Of a DNA stretch of 5,834 bases, positions 1 through 5,496 are shown one piece after another; the stretch's first letter is position 1; each line of letters opens with the position of its first letter. The notes beneath the pieces were generated by a model, which saw nothing but the letters and a program-made list of their open reading frames with translations, was not told the DNA's origin and did not search any database. Source of the DNA: an uncultured Oscillibacter sp. (lineage in GTDB: Bacteria > Bacillota_A > Clostridia > Oscillospirales > Oscillospiraceae); NCBI GenBank assembly GCA_948902155.1, contig CAQVQZ010000136.1, positions 1 through 5,834 on the forward strand, in the 5' to 3' direction. The position numbers were made by a program, and so were the translations under genes.

Positions 1-333
1 AGTCGGCAAAATTTGCCGGAAAAACGTGTGTCTGGGCTTATGTGAACAGGCCCTAAGAAAATCCACCAGCTTCCCGGTCACGTCCCCCTCATAGCACCCA
101 ATCTCCAGACAGCACTTCGCCCATGCCGCCAGATGAAGCCGCAGGGGACGCTCCTCCAGTTCCGGGCCTTCCTGCTCCAGAAAATCCAGCCATTCCGCCT
201 CCTCGCGGATAAACAGCATATCCTCCCATACCGGAGCATAGCGCCGGAAGGCTTCCCCATACGCTTTCCGCTCCAGCAGGGTCCAGATGTCATGAAGGTC
301 ATTCTCAATAAAAGCGGTATACGTCTCCAGCAT
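1..333 (-). CDS. Hypothetical acidic protein, C-terminus beyond window
   Basis: The reading frame is open for 111 codons from an ATG at 331-333 to the window edge, so the C-terminus is missing. I do not recognise the family. The product starts MLETYTAFIENDLHDIW and is rich in Glu, Asp, Trp and Leu, with predicted amphipathic helices (for example residues 20-60) and no signal peptide or membrane segment, so it is probably a cytosolic helical protein. The start is well supported: TAAGGAGG lies 6 nt upstream, and its TAA is the stop codon of the preceding ATPase gene, which implies translational coupling. After about residue 93 (VDFLR) the DNA becomes more AT-rich and contains a perfect palindrome. 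The last 18 or so residues may therefore be read from an inserted repeat rather than native coding sequence. Confidence 0.7.
   Translation of the reverse strand, partial: MLETYTAFIENDLHDIWTLLERKAYGEAFRRYAPVWEDMLFIREEAEWLDFLEQEGPELEERPLRLHLAAWAKCCLEIGCYEGDVTGKLVDFLRACSHKPRHTFFRQILPT
4..18. repeat. Perfect 15-bp inverted repeat at window edge
   Basis: CGGCAAA and TTTGCCG flank a single central A. It lies inside the frame of the partial minus-strand gene, in an AT-richer stretch (about 1-57) that contrasts with the GC-rich gene body. It could be the end of a dispersed repeat or small mobile element that continues outside the window. That reading is inference. Confidence 0.4.
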
Positions 334-339
334 AGGGCC

Positions 340-347
340 CCTCCTTA
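340..347 (-). promoter_or_regulatory. RBS overlapping the upstream stop codon
   Basis: On the minus strand this reads TAAGGAGG. TAA is the stop codon of the AAA ATPase gene, and AAGGAGG is a near-perfect Shine-Dalgarno sequence 6 nt before the ATG at 331-333. The overlap fixes the start of the next gene and suggests that ribosomes finishing the ATPase re-initiate there. Confidence 0.8.
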
Positions 348-1088
348 TTCTTCCTCCAGCAGATACCGCAGCATGCGCTCCGGGTCGTCCAGAAACCGCT
401 TCGTCAGCAGATAATGCTCCGTCTCCCGGTACGCCGCCGCCCGCACCCCCTCCCCGCTCAGCTCATAGAGCCGGGCGTTGGGAAACGCCATCAGGATCGG
501 CGAATGGGTAGCTACGATCAGCTGCGAGTCCCGCTTCACCAGCTGGTCCATCTCCCCCAGCAGCGTCAGCAGCCGGGAAGGCGACAGCGCCGCCTCCGGC
601 TCGTCCAGCAGATACAGCCCTTCCCCGCCGAAGCGGTTCTGCACCAGGGCGAGAAAACTCTCCCCGTGGGACCGGCTGTGGAGGGACGCGCCGCCGTAGC
701 TGGCAATGAGCCTCGGCGCGGAGGCGGGCGTCTCGTCCATCTCGTCGATGTTCGTCGCCACGTTGTAAAAGCTCTCCGCCCGGAGGAAAAACCCATCCCT
801 GGGATACCCCTTCCGGACCGGCGTCAGGTATTCCCCCAAGACCGAATGGGTCGCCCTTGTGGAAAAATTGAAATTCCGGGTGCCCCCTTCGGGGTTGAAG
901 CCGCAGGCCACGGCGATGGCCTCCAGCAGCGTGGACTTCCCCGTCCCGTTCTCCCCCACCAGGAAGGTGACGGGGCAGTCGAAGGCCAGCTCGTTCCCCC
1001 TCATCAAATATTGTACGGGGCCCAGCTCCCGGAGATAACTGCCCTCCGGCAGCTCCCGCCGCAGGAGGACGGAGGTCAGATAGGTCAT
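345..1088 (-). CDS. AAA/ABC-type ATPase (COG3910-like)
   Basis: A 247-residue compact P-loop ATPase of the ABC/SMC/RecF structural class. Visible motifs are Walker A GENGTGKS at residues 45-52, an ABC signature-like SHGES at 140-144, Walker B with catalytic Glu in LYLLDEPEAAL at 158-168, and the switch histidine in VATHSP (H195). The segment FNPEGGTRNFNFSTRAT (65-80) is typical of the stand-alone ATPases grouped as COG3910, from memory. There is no long coiled coil and no fused nuclease. The substrate and partner are unknown, and ATP-driven dimerisation is expected from the fold. The frame runs open to 1298, but the ATG at 1086-1088 was chosen because the protein homology begins there, GGAG lies just upstream, and the preceding gene ends 4 bp away. 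It sits in a tight operon downstream of ruvB. Confidence 0.88.
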   Translation of the reverse strand: MTYLTSVLLRRELPEGSYLRELGPVQYLMRGNELAFDCPVTFLVGENGTGKSTLLEAIAVACGFNPEGGTRNFNFSTRATHSVLGEYLTPVRKGYPRDGFFLRAESFYNVATNIDEMDETPASAPRLIASYGGASLHSRSHGESFLALVQNRFGGEGLYLLDEPEAALSPSRLLTLLGEMDQLVKRDSQLIVATHSPILMAFPNARLYELSGEGVRAAAYRETEHYLLTKRFLDDPERMLRYLLEEE

Positions 1089-1092
1089 AGCC

Positions 1093-1590
1093 TCACTCCA
1101 TGCACCGTTCGATGATCGCCAGCAATTCGTGCTGCCGTGCCGCTTCCGGGCTGCGGGTCCGGCCCACTTCGTCCAGCCATGCATCCATATCCTCCAGCCG
1201 GGCCCGGACCACCTCATGCCGGTCGCTCCGGGCCTCCAGGGCCGACAGGGCGCTGTTGTGACCGAGCTGATGCCGGTACCCATCCTCCACCCGGTCAAAG
1301 GCCAGCACGTCGCTGCCGAAGGGGTAGTTCAGGGCGGTTTCCAGCAGGGCCGCCGTGTCCATGGCGTCCAGAGCCTCCTGGGGAACCCGGCAGGCTTCCC
1401 GGCGGGCCGCTGTGCTTCCCAGGTCCACCCATTCCTCCGTCCCAGGCAGGACGGGATACTCCCACGCGCCCTCGGGCCGGTTCGGGTAGTCCACTTCGAT
1501 TTTTCCGCTGGCCGACGGGTCCTCCGGCCTCAGCCAGAACGCCGCGCCCACCAAAAGGCAGAACAGCAGAATCAGCGCCTTTTTCATCAT
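1093..1590 (-). CDS. Membrane-anchored or secreted hypothetical protein
   Basis: A 165-residue protein. The N-terminus MMKKALILLFCLLVGAAFWL has a short basic start and a hydrophobic core at about residues 4-20, so it is a signal peptide or signal anchor. No convincing lipobox is seen: the only early Cys (residue 11) sits inside the hydrophobic core. The remainder (about 25-165) is hydrophilic, charged and probably extracytoplasmic. The middle part, with EEWVDLGS, RVPQEALDAMDTAALLETALNYP and a later DGYRHQ, resembles a domain I recall from uncharacterised secreted proteins of gut Clostridia with the pattern P-x-E-x-L-x-x-M-x-T-x-x-L-x-x-T-x-L-N-Y-P. Function is unknown. Two adjacent ATG codons (1588-1590 and 1585-1587) are possible starts; GAGGAAGGGGG lies just upstream. 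It follows ruvB by 19 bp and precedes the ATPase by 4 bp. Confidence 0.8.
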   Translation of the reverse strand: MMKKALILLFCLLVGAAFWLRPEDPSASGKIEVDYPNRPEGAWEYPVLPGTEEWVDLGSTAARREACRVPQEALDAMDTAALLETALNYPFGSDVLAFDRVEDGYRHQLGHNSALSALEARSDRHEVVRARLEDMDAWLDEVGRTRSPEAARQHELLAIIERCME

Positions 1591-1609
1591 CTGCCCCCTT
1601 CCTCAGCGG

Positions 1610-2665
1610 TCAAAATGTCAGCTGTTCCATCCCGTCCTCCGCCCCGCCGGGGACGGGCCTGTGAAGATGCTGATAGGCTTTCCGGGTGACGCAGCGCCCC
1701 CTGGGCGTCCGGGTCAGGAAGCCCAGCTGCATGAGATACGGCTCATAGACGTCCTCCAGGGTGACGGATTCCTCGCCGATGGTAGCGGCCAGGGTCTCCA
1801 GCCCCACCGGCCCGCCGCCGTAGTTGTCGATGATGGCCTCCATCATCCGCCGGTCCGTGGGGTCCAGCCCCAGAAAATCGATCTCCAGCGCGCAGAGGGC
1901 CTGGTCCGCCACGTCCTTCGTAATCACGCCGTCCGCCCGGACCTGGGCGAAGTCCCGGACCCGGCGGAGCATCCGGTTAGCGATCCGGGGCGTGCCCCGG
2001 GAACGCCGTGCAATCTCATAGGCCCCCTCGGGAACGATGTCCACATTTAAGATTCCCGAGGACCGTGTGACGATCTTCGCCAGCTCCTCCGGCGTGTACA
2101 GCTCCAGCCGCAGGGTCACGCCGAAGCGGTCCCGCAGGGGCGCAGAGAGCTGGCCCGCCCGCGTCGTCGCGCCGATCAGCGTAAACTTGGGCAGGTCCAG
2201 CCGGATGGAGTTGGCGGAAGGACCCTTGCCCACGATGATGTCCAGCACATAGTCCTCCATGGCGGGGTACAAAATCTCCTCTACCGAGCGGTTCAGACGG
2301 TGGATTTCATCCACAAAGAGGATATCCCCCTCGTTCAGGTTCGTCAGCAACGCCGCCAGGTCCCCCGGCTTCTCAATGGCCGGGCCGGAGGTGATGCGGA
2401 TATTGACCCCCATCTCCTGGGCGATGATGCCCGCCAGCGTCGTCTTGCCCAGCCCCGGCGGGCCGTGGAGCAGGACGTGGTCCAGGGACTCCTCCCGCCT
2501 CCGGGCGGCCTCGATGAAGATCGAGAGGTTTTCCTTGGCCTTCTCCTGGCCGATGTACTCCCGGAGCGTCTTCGGCCGCAGCGACCCCTCCTGGGCGTCC
2601 TCCTGGAGGAAGGTCTTCGCCACGATGGGCTCCTCATAGATATCGCTTCCAAAGTCGATGCTCAA
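1610..2665 (-). CDS. ruvB: Holliday junction branch migration helicase RuvB
   Basis: A 351-residue AAA+ motor that forms hexameric rings on DNA flanking a RuvA-bound Holliday junction and drives branch migration by ATP hydrolysis in the cytoplasm. Recognised features are the RuvB signature [12 protein letters not shown] (29-40), Walker A GPPGLGKT (68-75), Walker B DEIH (119-122), sensor 1 GATTR (165-169), the arginine-finger region LRDRFG (177-182), sensor 2 GTPRIANR (224-231), and a C-terminal winged helix ending with RTPRGR (319-324) for DNA contact. The length is slightly above the usual 335-350. The start is TTG (2663-2665), preceded at 9 nt by AAAGGA. No in-frame ATG keeps Walker A, as the first internal Met is residue 85. 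It is separated from ruvCA by two other genes, and the next gene starts 19 bp downstream. Confidence 0.98.
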   Translation of the reverse strand: MSIDFGSDIYEEPIVAKTFLQEDAQEGSLRPKTLREYIGQEKAKENLSIFIEAARRREESLDHVLLHGPPGLGKTTLAGIIAQEMGVNIRITSGPAIEKPGDLAALLTNLNEGDILFVDEIHRLNRSVEEILYPAMEDYVLDIIVGKGPSANSIRLDLPKFTLIGATTRAGQLSAPLRDRFGVTLRLELYTPEELAKIVTRSSGILNVDIVPEGAYEIARRSRGTPRIANRMLRRVRDFAQVRADGVITKDVADQALCALEIDFLGLDPTDRRMMEAIIDNYGGGPVGLETLAATIGEESVTLEDVYEPYLMQLGFLTRTPRGRCVTRKAYQHLHRPVPGGAEDGMEQLTF

Positions 2666-2674
2666 ACGCTCACA

Positions 2675-2680
2675 TCCTTT
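2675..2680 (-). promoter_or_regulatory. RBS supporting the TTG start of ruvB
   Basis: The minus strand reads AAAGGA, 9 nt before TTG AGC ATC GAC. The nearby ATG and GTG triplets in GGATGTGAGCG are in other frames and meet a stop at once, so TTG is the only workable start here. The weak codon and modest Shine-Dalgarno sequence suggest moderate translation. Confidence 0.6.
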
Positions 2681-2744
2681 TCCCGGGAAATTTCAAACCA
2701 CGGACCCACCGGGTCACCGTGCGGCGGCGGCAAACGCAGGCCCT

Positions 2745-2960
2745 TCATTGAAGGATAAAACCGCACACAACGGAGAGCGCCGCCACGCCGAGAAAAACGC
2801 CCAGCGCCGCCAGCCAGCGCCGGGCCCCGGCCTGATAGCGCTCCACTTCCTCCGGCTCCAGCTCCCCCGGCCGGTTCAGCAGGCGGCAGTATTTCGAAAA
2901 CCGGAACATGGCGAAGATGCTCCCCAAGAATCCAATGGTGATCCGATTGGAAAAGAGCAT
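2745..2960 (-). CDS. Small membrane protein, unknown function
   Basis: A 71-residue protein starting MLFSNRITIGFLGSIF. There is a clear transmembrane segment at about residues 50-70 (LAALGVFLGVAALSVVCGFIL) and a second, shorter hydrophobic stretch at 7-19 followed by basic residues (RFSKYCR). The acidic linker PGELEPEEVERY lies between them. It is probably a one- or two-span inner-membrane protein. The start ATG has AAAGGGGGAG upstream. It lies 28 bp after the DUF6054-like gene and 79 bp before ruvB on the same strand. I do not recognise the family, and no catalytic motif is visible. Confidence 0.7.
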   Translation of the reverse strand: MLFSNRITIGFLGSIFAMFRFSKYCRLLNRPGELEPEEVERYQAGARRWLAALGVFLGVAALSVVCGFILQ

Positions 2961-2988
2961 GACCGCTCCCCCTTTCTTCCGTTCGCCC

Positions 2989-3321
2989 TTACAGCCGCCG
3001 GGCCAGCTCCCGGACCTCGTCCAAAAATGACTCCTCGCCCCAGGTGTTGAGCTTGAGGAACATCCCCTGACTGCCCCCGGCGGCGATGGCGGACAGGAAC
3101 AGGTCCTTCCCCCGTCCCATCAGCGTCACGGTCAGGCTCAGCCGGTTCCCCCCGGCAACACTGTAGCGCTCATAGACCCGGACGGCGCAGCGGACGTCTC
3201 CCGCAGTATAATCGCTGCCGTCCTCATAGCTGGCGGTAACGCTCCCGCCCAGAATGCCGCTGTGGAGACGGCTGAGGACCGTGTAAAAATCCCCGGAGAG
3301 CTGATATTCAAACTTTGCCAT
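2989..3321 (-). CDS. DUF6054-like hypothetical protein
   Basis: A 110-residue soluble protein beginning MAKFEYQLSGDFYTVLSRLH. Well-preserved stretches include SASYED-like VTASYEDGSDYTAGDVRC (28-45), RVYERYSVAGGNRLSL (48-63) and LNTWGEESFLDEVREL (91-106). I associate these with the uncharacterised DUF6054 family of Clostridia, from memory. The composition suggests a small alpha/beta fold with no signal or membrane segment and no visible catalytic site. The ATG at 3319-3321 was chosen over the upstream in-frame TTG at 3346-3348 because AGAAAGGGG lies about 9 nt before it and family similarity starts at MAK. It is the first gene after the AT-rich gap and probably leads the cluster containing ruvB. 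Confidence 0.85.
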   Translation of the reverse strand: MAKFEYQLSGDFYTVLSRLHSGILGGSVTASYEDGSDYTAGDVRCAVRVYERYSVAGGNRLSLTVTLMGRGKDLFLSAIAAGGSQGMFLKLNTWGEESFLDEVRELARRL

Positions 3322-3445
3322 CCTGCGGCCCCTTTCTTCCACGCGCAAAACGCGCTTCTAAAATATAGTAAATATTCCCGTAAAGCTCCCAAACTTTACG
3401 AACGATTTCGGTCGATTTAAGCAAAAATGCCGCTAAAAGCCCTAA

Positions 3446-3474
3446 AATATCTTGCAAGTGTTTTGCCTTTACAA
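3446..3474 (-). promoter_or_regulatory. Candidate promoter for DUF6054-ruvB cluster
   Basis: On the minus strand TTGTAA (3474-3469) and GATATT (3451-3446) are separated by 17 bp, each matching 4 of 6 consensus bases. A second, weaker option closer to the gene is TTGGGA (3392-3387), 16 bp, TACTAT (3370-3365). Either could drive the cluster starting at 3321. Neither is strong. Confidence 0.35.
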
Positions 3475-3497
3475 CCGTTGTAACTTCAAGGTATAAT
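3468..3497 (+). promoter_or_regulatory. Candidate sigma-A promoter antisense to ruvA
   Basis: TTTACA (3468-3473) and a perfect TATAAT (3492-3497) are separated by 18 bp. Transcription would begin near 3504 and run into the 3' end of ruvA on the opposite strand. No plus-strand gene follows, so if active it would make an antisense or non-coding RNA. AT-rich DNA can produce such matches by chance. Confidence 0.45.
3469..3483. promoter_or_regulatory. Perfect 15-bp palindrome, operator-like
   Basis: TTACAAC and GTTGTAA flank a single C. The palindrome overlaps the -35 boxes of the two candidate divergent promoters, which is where a dimeric repressor would be expected to act. No regulator gene is present in the window, so an operator role is inference. 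Confidence 0.45.
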
Positions 3498-3516
3498 TGG
3501 TATTTTCTATCCCGTC

Positions 3517-4122
3517 TTAAAGTTTTGCCATCCGCTTCAGCCCCTGCCGGATCAACTCCTCCAGCGGCAGGTTCATATCCAGCCCCTTGAGGGCCACCGA
3601 CACCTCCTGGCTGGAGTACCCCAGCACCGCCAGCGCCTGCGCGGCCTCCGTGGCCTTGTTTCCAAACAGCGCCGGAGCGGACGTCCCCTTGCCGCCGGAG
3701 AAATCCAATCCCCCCGCAGCCTCCTTCGCCATTTTGTCCTTCAGCTCCAAAATGATGCGCTGGGCGATCTTCTTCCCCACCCCCGGCGCGGCCGTCAAAG
3801 CCTTCTCGTCCCCGGTGACGATGGCCATCGCCAGCGTTTCCGGCGTGCCGGAGGACAAAATGGCCAGCGCAGCCTTGGGCCCCACGCCGGAAACGCTGAT
3901 CAGCTGCTTGAAGCTGTTCAGCTCGCTCTGGGAGGCAAAGCCGTAAAGCTCAAACAGATTCTCCGCCACATGCAGATAGGTGTAGAGCTTTTTCCGCTGC
4001 CCCTTTTTTAAAGCGGCCAGGGTGTTGTTGGTGGTCTTGCAGGCGTACCCCACCCCGCCGCAGTCGAGCACCGCCAGATAGGGCAGGATCTCCGCCACCG
4101 TGCCGTCCAAATAGTAAAACAT
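3517..4122 (-). CDS. ruvA: Holliday junction branch migration protein RuvA
   Basis: A 201-residue protein of normal length for the family. RuvA tetramers clamp the four-way junction and load RuvB rings. Domain I (about 1-63) is the OB fold, starting MFYYLDGTV and ending in the conserved ELYGF (58-62). Domain II has two helix-hairpin-helix motifs, LISVSGVGPKAALAIL (74-89) and TAAPGVGKKIAQRIILEL (110-127). A Gly/Ser-rich flexible linker (about 136-152) joins domain III (about 155-201; EAAQALAVLGYS, then PLEELIRQGLK), which contacts RuvB. The ATG is preceded by AGAGGAG at 5 nt. The gene starts 13 bp after the ruvC stop, so the two form an operon. Confidence 0.98.
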   Translation of the reverse strand: MFYYLDGTVAEILPYLAVLDCGGVGYACKTTNNTLAALKKGQRKKLYTYLHVAENLFELYGFASQSELNSFKQLISVSGVGPKAALAILSSGTPETLAMAIVTGDEKALTAAPGVGKKIAQRIILELKDKMAKEAAGGLDFSGGKGTSAPALFGNKATEAAQALAVLGYSSQEVSVALKGLDMNLPLEELIRQGLKRMAKL

Positions 4123-4135
4123 CGAATCTCCTCTT

Positions 4136-4645
4136 TCAGATGGTTTCCGTTACCGTCCCCGCCTGCGGCAGACGGGAGGTAACGCTCCGGGCATGGCACA
4201 GGGCCAGCGCCAGGGCGTCGGCGGCGTCGTCCGGCCTGGGCACGGCGCTGAGCTTCAAAAGCCGCCGGGTCATGTCCATCACCTGCCGCTTCTCCGCCTT
4301 GCCGTACCCCGTCACCGCCAGCTTGACCTGGGACGGCGTGTACTCATACAGAGGCACGCCGCACTTTTCCGCCGCGTAGAGCAGCACGCCCCGTCCGTGG
4401 GCCACGGCGATGCCGGTGGTGATGTTGGTGTTGAAAAAAAGCTCCTCGATGGAGATCACATCCGGCTTCAGCTGTCCGATGAGCTCTTCCGCGTCATTGC
4501 CGATCTGCAAGAGCCTCCGGCTCAGCGGTAGGCCCGCCGGCGTGGTGATGGCCCCATAGGTGACCATATGTACCCGTCCCCGCTCCGACTCCACCAGTCC
4601 GAAGCCGATGGTGGCAAAACCGGGGTCGATTCCCAGAATCCGCAT
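4136..4645 (-). CDS. ruvC: Holliday junction resolvase RuvC
   Basis: A 169-residue endodeoxyribonuclease with an RNase H-like fold that dimerises on the RuvAB-bound junction and nicks two opposite strands using divalent metal. Catalytic acids are recognisable: D7 in ILGIDPGF, E67 in ISIEELFF, and D140 and D143 in DDAADALALALCH. Other conserved segments are FNTNITTGIAVAHGRGVLL (71-89) and YTPSQVKLAVTGYGKAEK (102-119). The frame stays open far upstream through rnpB, but the family begins at MRILGIDPG, so the ATG at 4643-4645 was chosen. AAAGGGGCGGAG lies just ahead of it. It is the first gene of the ruvCA operon and has its own promoter. Confidence 0.98.
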   Translation of the reverse strand: MRILGIDPGFATIGFGLVESERGRVHMVTYGAITTPAGLPLSRRLLQIGNDAEELIGQLKPDVISIEELFFNTNITTGIAVAHGRGVLLYAAEKCGVPLYEYTPSQVKLAVTGYGKAEKRQVMDMTRRLLKLSAVPRPDDAADALALALCHARSVTSRLPQAGTVTETI

Positions 4646-4676
4646 ACTCCGCCCCTTTCGGCTTGCATTCTTAGCT

Positions 4677-4705
4677 AGTATAGCAAATTTGGCCGGGATG
4701 CGCAA
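4677..4705 (-). promoter_or_regulatory. Promoter of ruvCA
   Basis: The minus strand has TTGCGC (4705-4700), a 17-bp spacer and TATACT (4682-4677). TGC directly before the -10 box makes it an extended -10 promoter, which compensates for the weak -35 box. The start site would fall near 4670, giving a leader of about 25 nt that carries the ruvC ribosome binding site. No SOS (LexA) box was recognised. Confidence 0.65.
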
Positions 4706-4796
4706 CTGTAAAATGAGATGTCTCCCCCGTTTCGCCGGAAAGGCGGCGTGGGAATGCCCCGAATACGAACTGCCTACCGATGGTCCCAGCGATGTA

Positions 4797-4873
4797 GGGG
4801 CGGCTATCAGCCGCCCGTTCCTCCGCAATCTTCCAGGTTGAAAGGAAACGGGCGGTTGGTAAACCATCCAACC
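4797..4873. repeat. REP-like palindromic intergenic element
   Basis: Three nested inverted repeats lie in the gap between the divergent ruvC and rnpB promoters. First, GGGCGGCT (4798-4805) and AGCCGCCC (4809-4816) form an 8-bp stem with a 3-nt loop. Second, CCGCCCGTTCCT (4811-4822) pairs with AGGAAACGGGCGG (4843-4855) apart from one extra base. Third, GGTTGG (4854-4859) pairs with CCAACC (4868-4873). The first two share bases and are mutually exclusive. The core GTAGGGGCGG resembles dispersed palindromic repeats I recall from gut Clostridia genomes. No gene transcribes into it from either side, so a terminator role is unlikely. Confidence 0.5.
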
Positions 4874-4914
4874 TAATAAAACACCCAACCGGACATTCCA
4901 ACGGCGTTCCTCCG

Positions 4915-4943
4915 TTGACAATCCCGCCGTTTCCCGATATAAT
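4915..4943 (+). promoter_or_regulatory. Consensus sigma-A promoter of rnpB
   Basis: TTGACA (4915-4920), a 17-bp spacer and TATAAT (4938-4943) match the consensus at all 12 positions. The expected start, at about 4950-4951, coincides with the first base of helix P1 of the RNase P RNA. This fits strong constitutive transcription. Confidence 0.93.
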
Positions 4944-4950
4944 AGGAACC

Positions 4951-5487
4951 GCGAGGAAGACAGACAGCCGCGTGGGCAGGCCGAAAGGCCGTCCATGAGG
5001 AAAGTCCGGGCTCCACAGGGCAAGGATAACGGGTAACGCCCGCCGAAGGCGACTTCAGGAAAAGTGCAACAGAGATATACCGCCTCTCCCCGTTCAGAAA
5101 TGCGGATGTTCCGTCTATGGCGAAGCATCCCATCGGAGGCCGCGGCCCTCGAAGGAGGTCCCCCGCGTCCCCCCAACGGGGCCCCCGCAAAATCCTCAGA
5201 TTTTGTGGGGAGAGGAGGAAGGAATGGAGCGGGCGCAGTCCTCGCCGCTTTGCGGCGGGGACGGAGCAGAGCGGAATTTCTTCCGACGAGGTAAGGGTGG
5301 AAAGGCGAGGTAAGAGCTCACCCATCGGCTCGAGAGTGTCCGATGCTGTAAACTCTATCCGGAGCAACACCGGCATGGGAGCGTATAGGCCGGCCCGGCC
5401 GCTCCCGGGGTGGCTGGAGCGCGCCGGCAACGGCGCGCCTAGATAGATGGCTGTCAAATACAGAACCCGGCTTACAGTCTTGCTCGC
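4951..5487 (+). ncRNA. rnpB: RNase P RNA, class A, with expanded P12
   Basis: This is the catalytic RNA that matures tRNA 5' ends together with the RnpA protein. The ends pair as P1: GCGAGGAAGAC (4951-4961) with GTCTTGCTCGC (5477-5487), one mismatch. P2 is GACAGCC (4963-4969) with GGCTGTC (5449-5455). Universal core segments are present: GAGGAAAGTCCGGGCTC (4997-5013), AGTGCAACAGAGA (5063-5075), GGTAAGGGTGGAAAGG (5290-5305), the GGTAAGAGC segment (5309-5317), GTAAACTC followed by CCGGAGCAA (5348-5367) and AGAACCCGGCTTA (5462-5474). P13 and P14 (CATCGG/CCGATG, 5323-5345) and P18 with a GCAA loop (5419-5438) indicate class A. The GGT of L15 that binds tRNA CCA is at 5409-5411. The total of about 537 nt is well above the usual 350-400, because of the insertion at 5085-5287. 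Confidence 0.96.
5085..5287 (+). other. Insertion of about 200 nt at the P12 position of RNase P RNA
   Basis: In E. coli about 22 nt separate ACCGCC from AGGTAAGGGTG and form the short P12 hairpin. Here the corresponding gap is about 200 nt. It can fold into several hairpins: 5103-5113 (CGGA/TCCG), 5183-5210 (12 bp including one G-U, CTCA loop), 5239-5261 (10 bp, TTT loop) and 5272-5285 (CGGAA/TTCCG, TTTC loop). P12 is known to vary in length and lies away from the active site, so the RNA should remain functional. Whether this is a lineage-typical expansion or an inserted element cannot be decided here. Confidence 0.8.
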
Positions 5488-5496
5488 AAAAAATAC

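Larger units (their letters stand above)
3322..3516. other. AT-rich intergenic region between ruvA and DUF6054-like gene
   Basis: About 195 bp, markedly richer in A and T than the flanking genes, with no coding potential that I can support. It contains several short inverted repeats: 3343-3355 (GCGC-AAAAC-GCGC), 3380-3399 (GTAAAG/CTTTAC, 8-nt loop) and 3469-3483. There are candidate promoters on both strands. No hairpin followed by a T-tract is seen after ruvA, so read-through from ruvCA into the next cluster remains possible. Confidence 0.7.

Noticed and set aside
414..1115. 233-codon plus-strand open frame opposite the AAA ATPase gene
   Set aside because: The minus-strand frame encodes clear Walker A, Walker B and switch motifs; the plus-strand product is low-complexity and rich in Pro, Arg and Gln.
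1089..1298. Longer start for the AAA ATPase at 1298
   Set aside because: The added 70 residues overlap the preceding gene in another frame, have a biased Trp/Arg/Gly composition, and the ATG at 1086-1088 has a suitable RBS and spacing.
345..1590. Anti-phage ATPase system (for example OLD/Gabija or Septu type)
   Set aside because: The ATPase has no fused or adjacent nuclease domain that I can recognise, and the neighbours lack catalytic motifs, so a defence assignment is not supported.
2699..2721. Hairpin between the small membrane protein gene and ruvB (CACGG-ACCC / GGGT-CA-CCGTG)
   Set aside because: The stem is interrupted by a 2-nt bulge and no T-tract follows on the minus strand, so it was not called a terminator.
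1129..2758. Several plus-strand open frames opposite ruvB and the preceding membrane-anchored gene
   Set aside because: They mirror real minus-strand genes, are biased in composition, and lack convincing ribosome binding sites.
4646..5176. Open frame extending ruvC upstream by about 177 codons
   Set aside because: It runs through the ruvC promoter, the palindromic repeat and the RNase P RNA. RuvC homology begins at MRILGIDPG with a good RBS, so the extension is only a stop-free GC-rich frame.
4873..5457. 194-codon open frame on the minus strand across rnpB
   Set aside because: It is antisense to a confidently identified structural RNA and shows no domain; long open frames are expected by chance in this GC-rich sequence.
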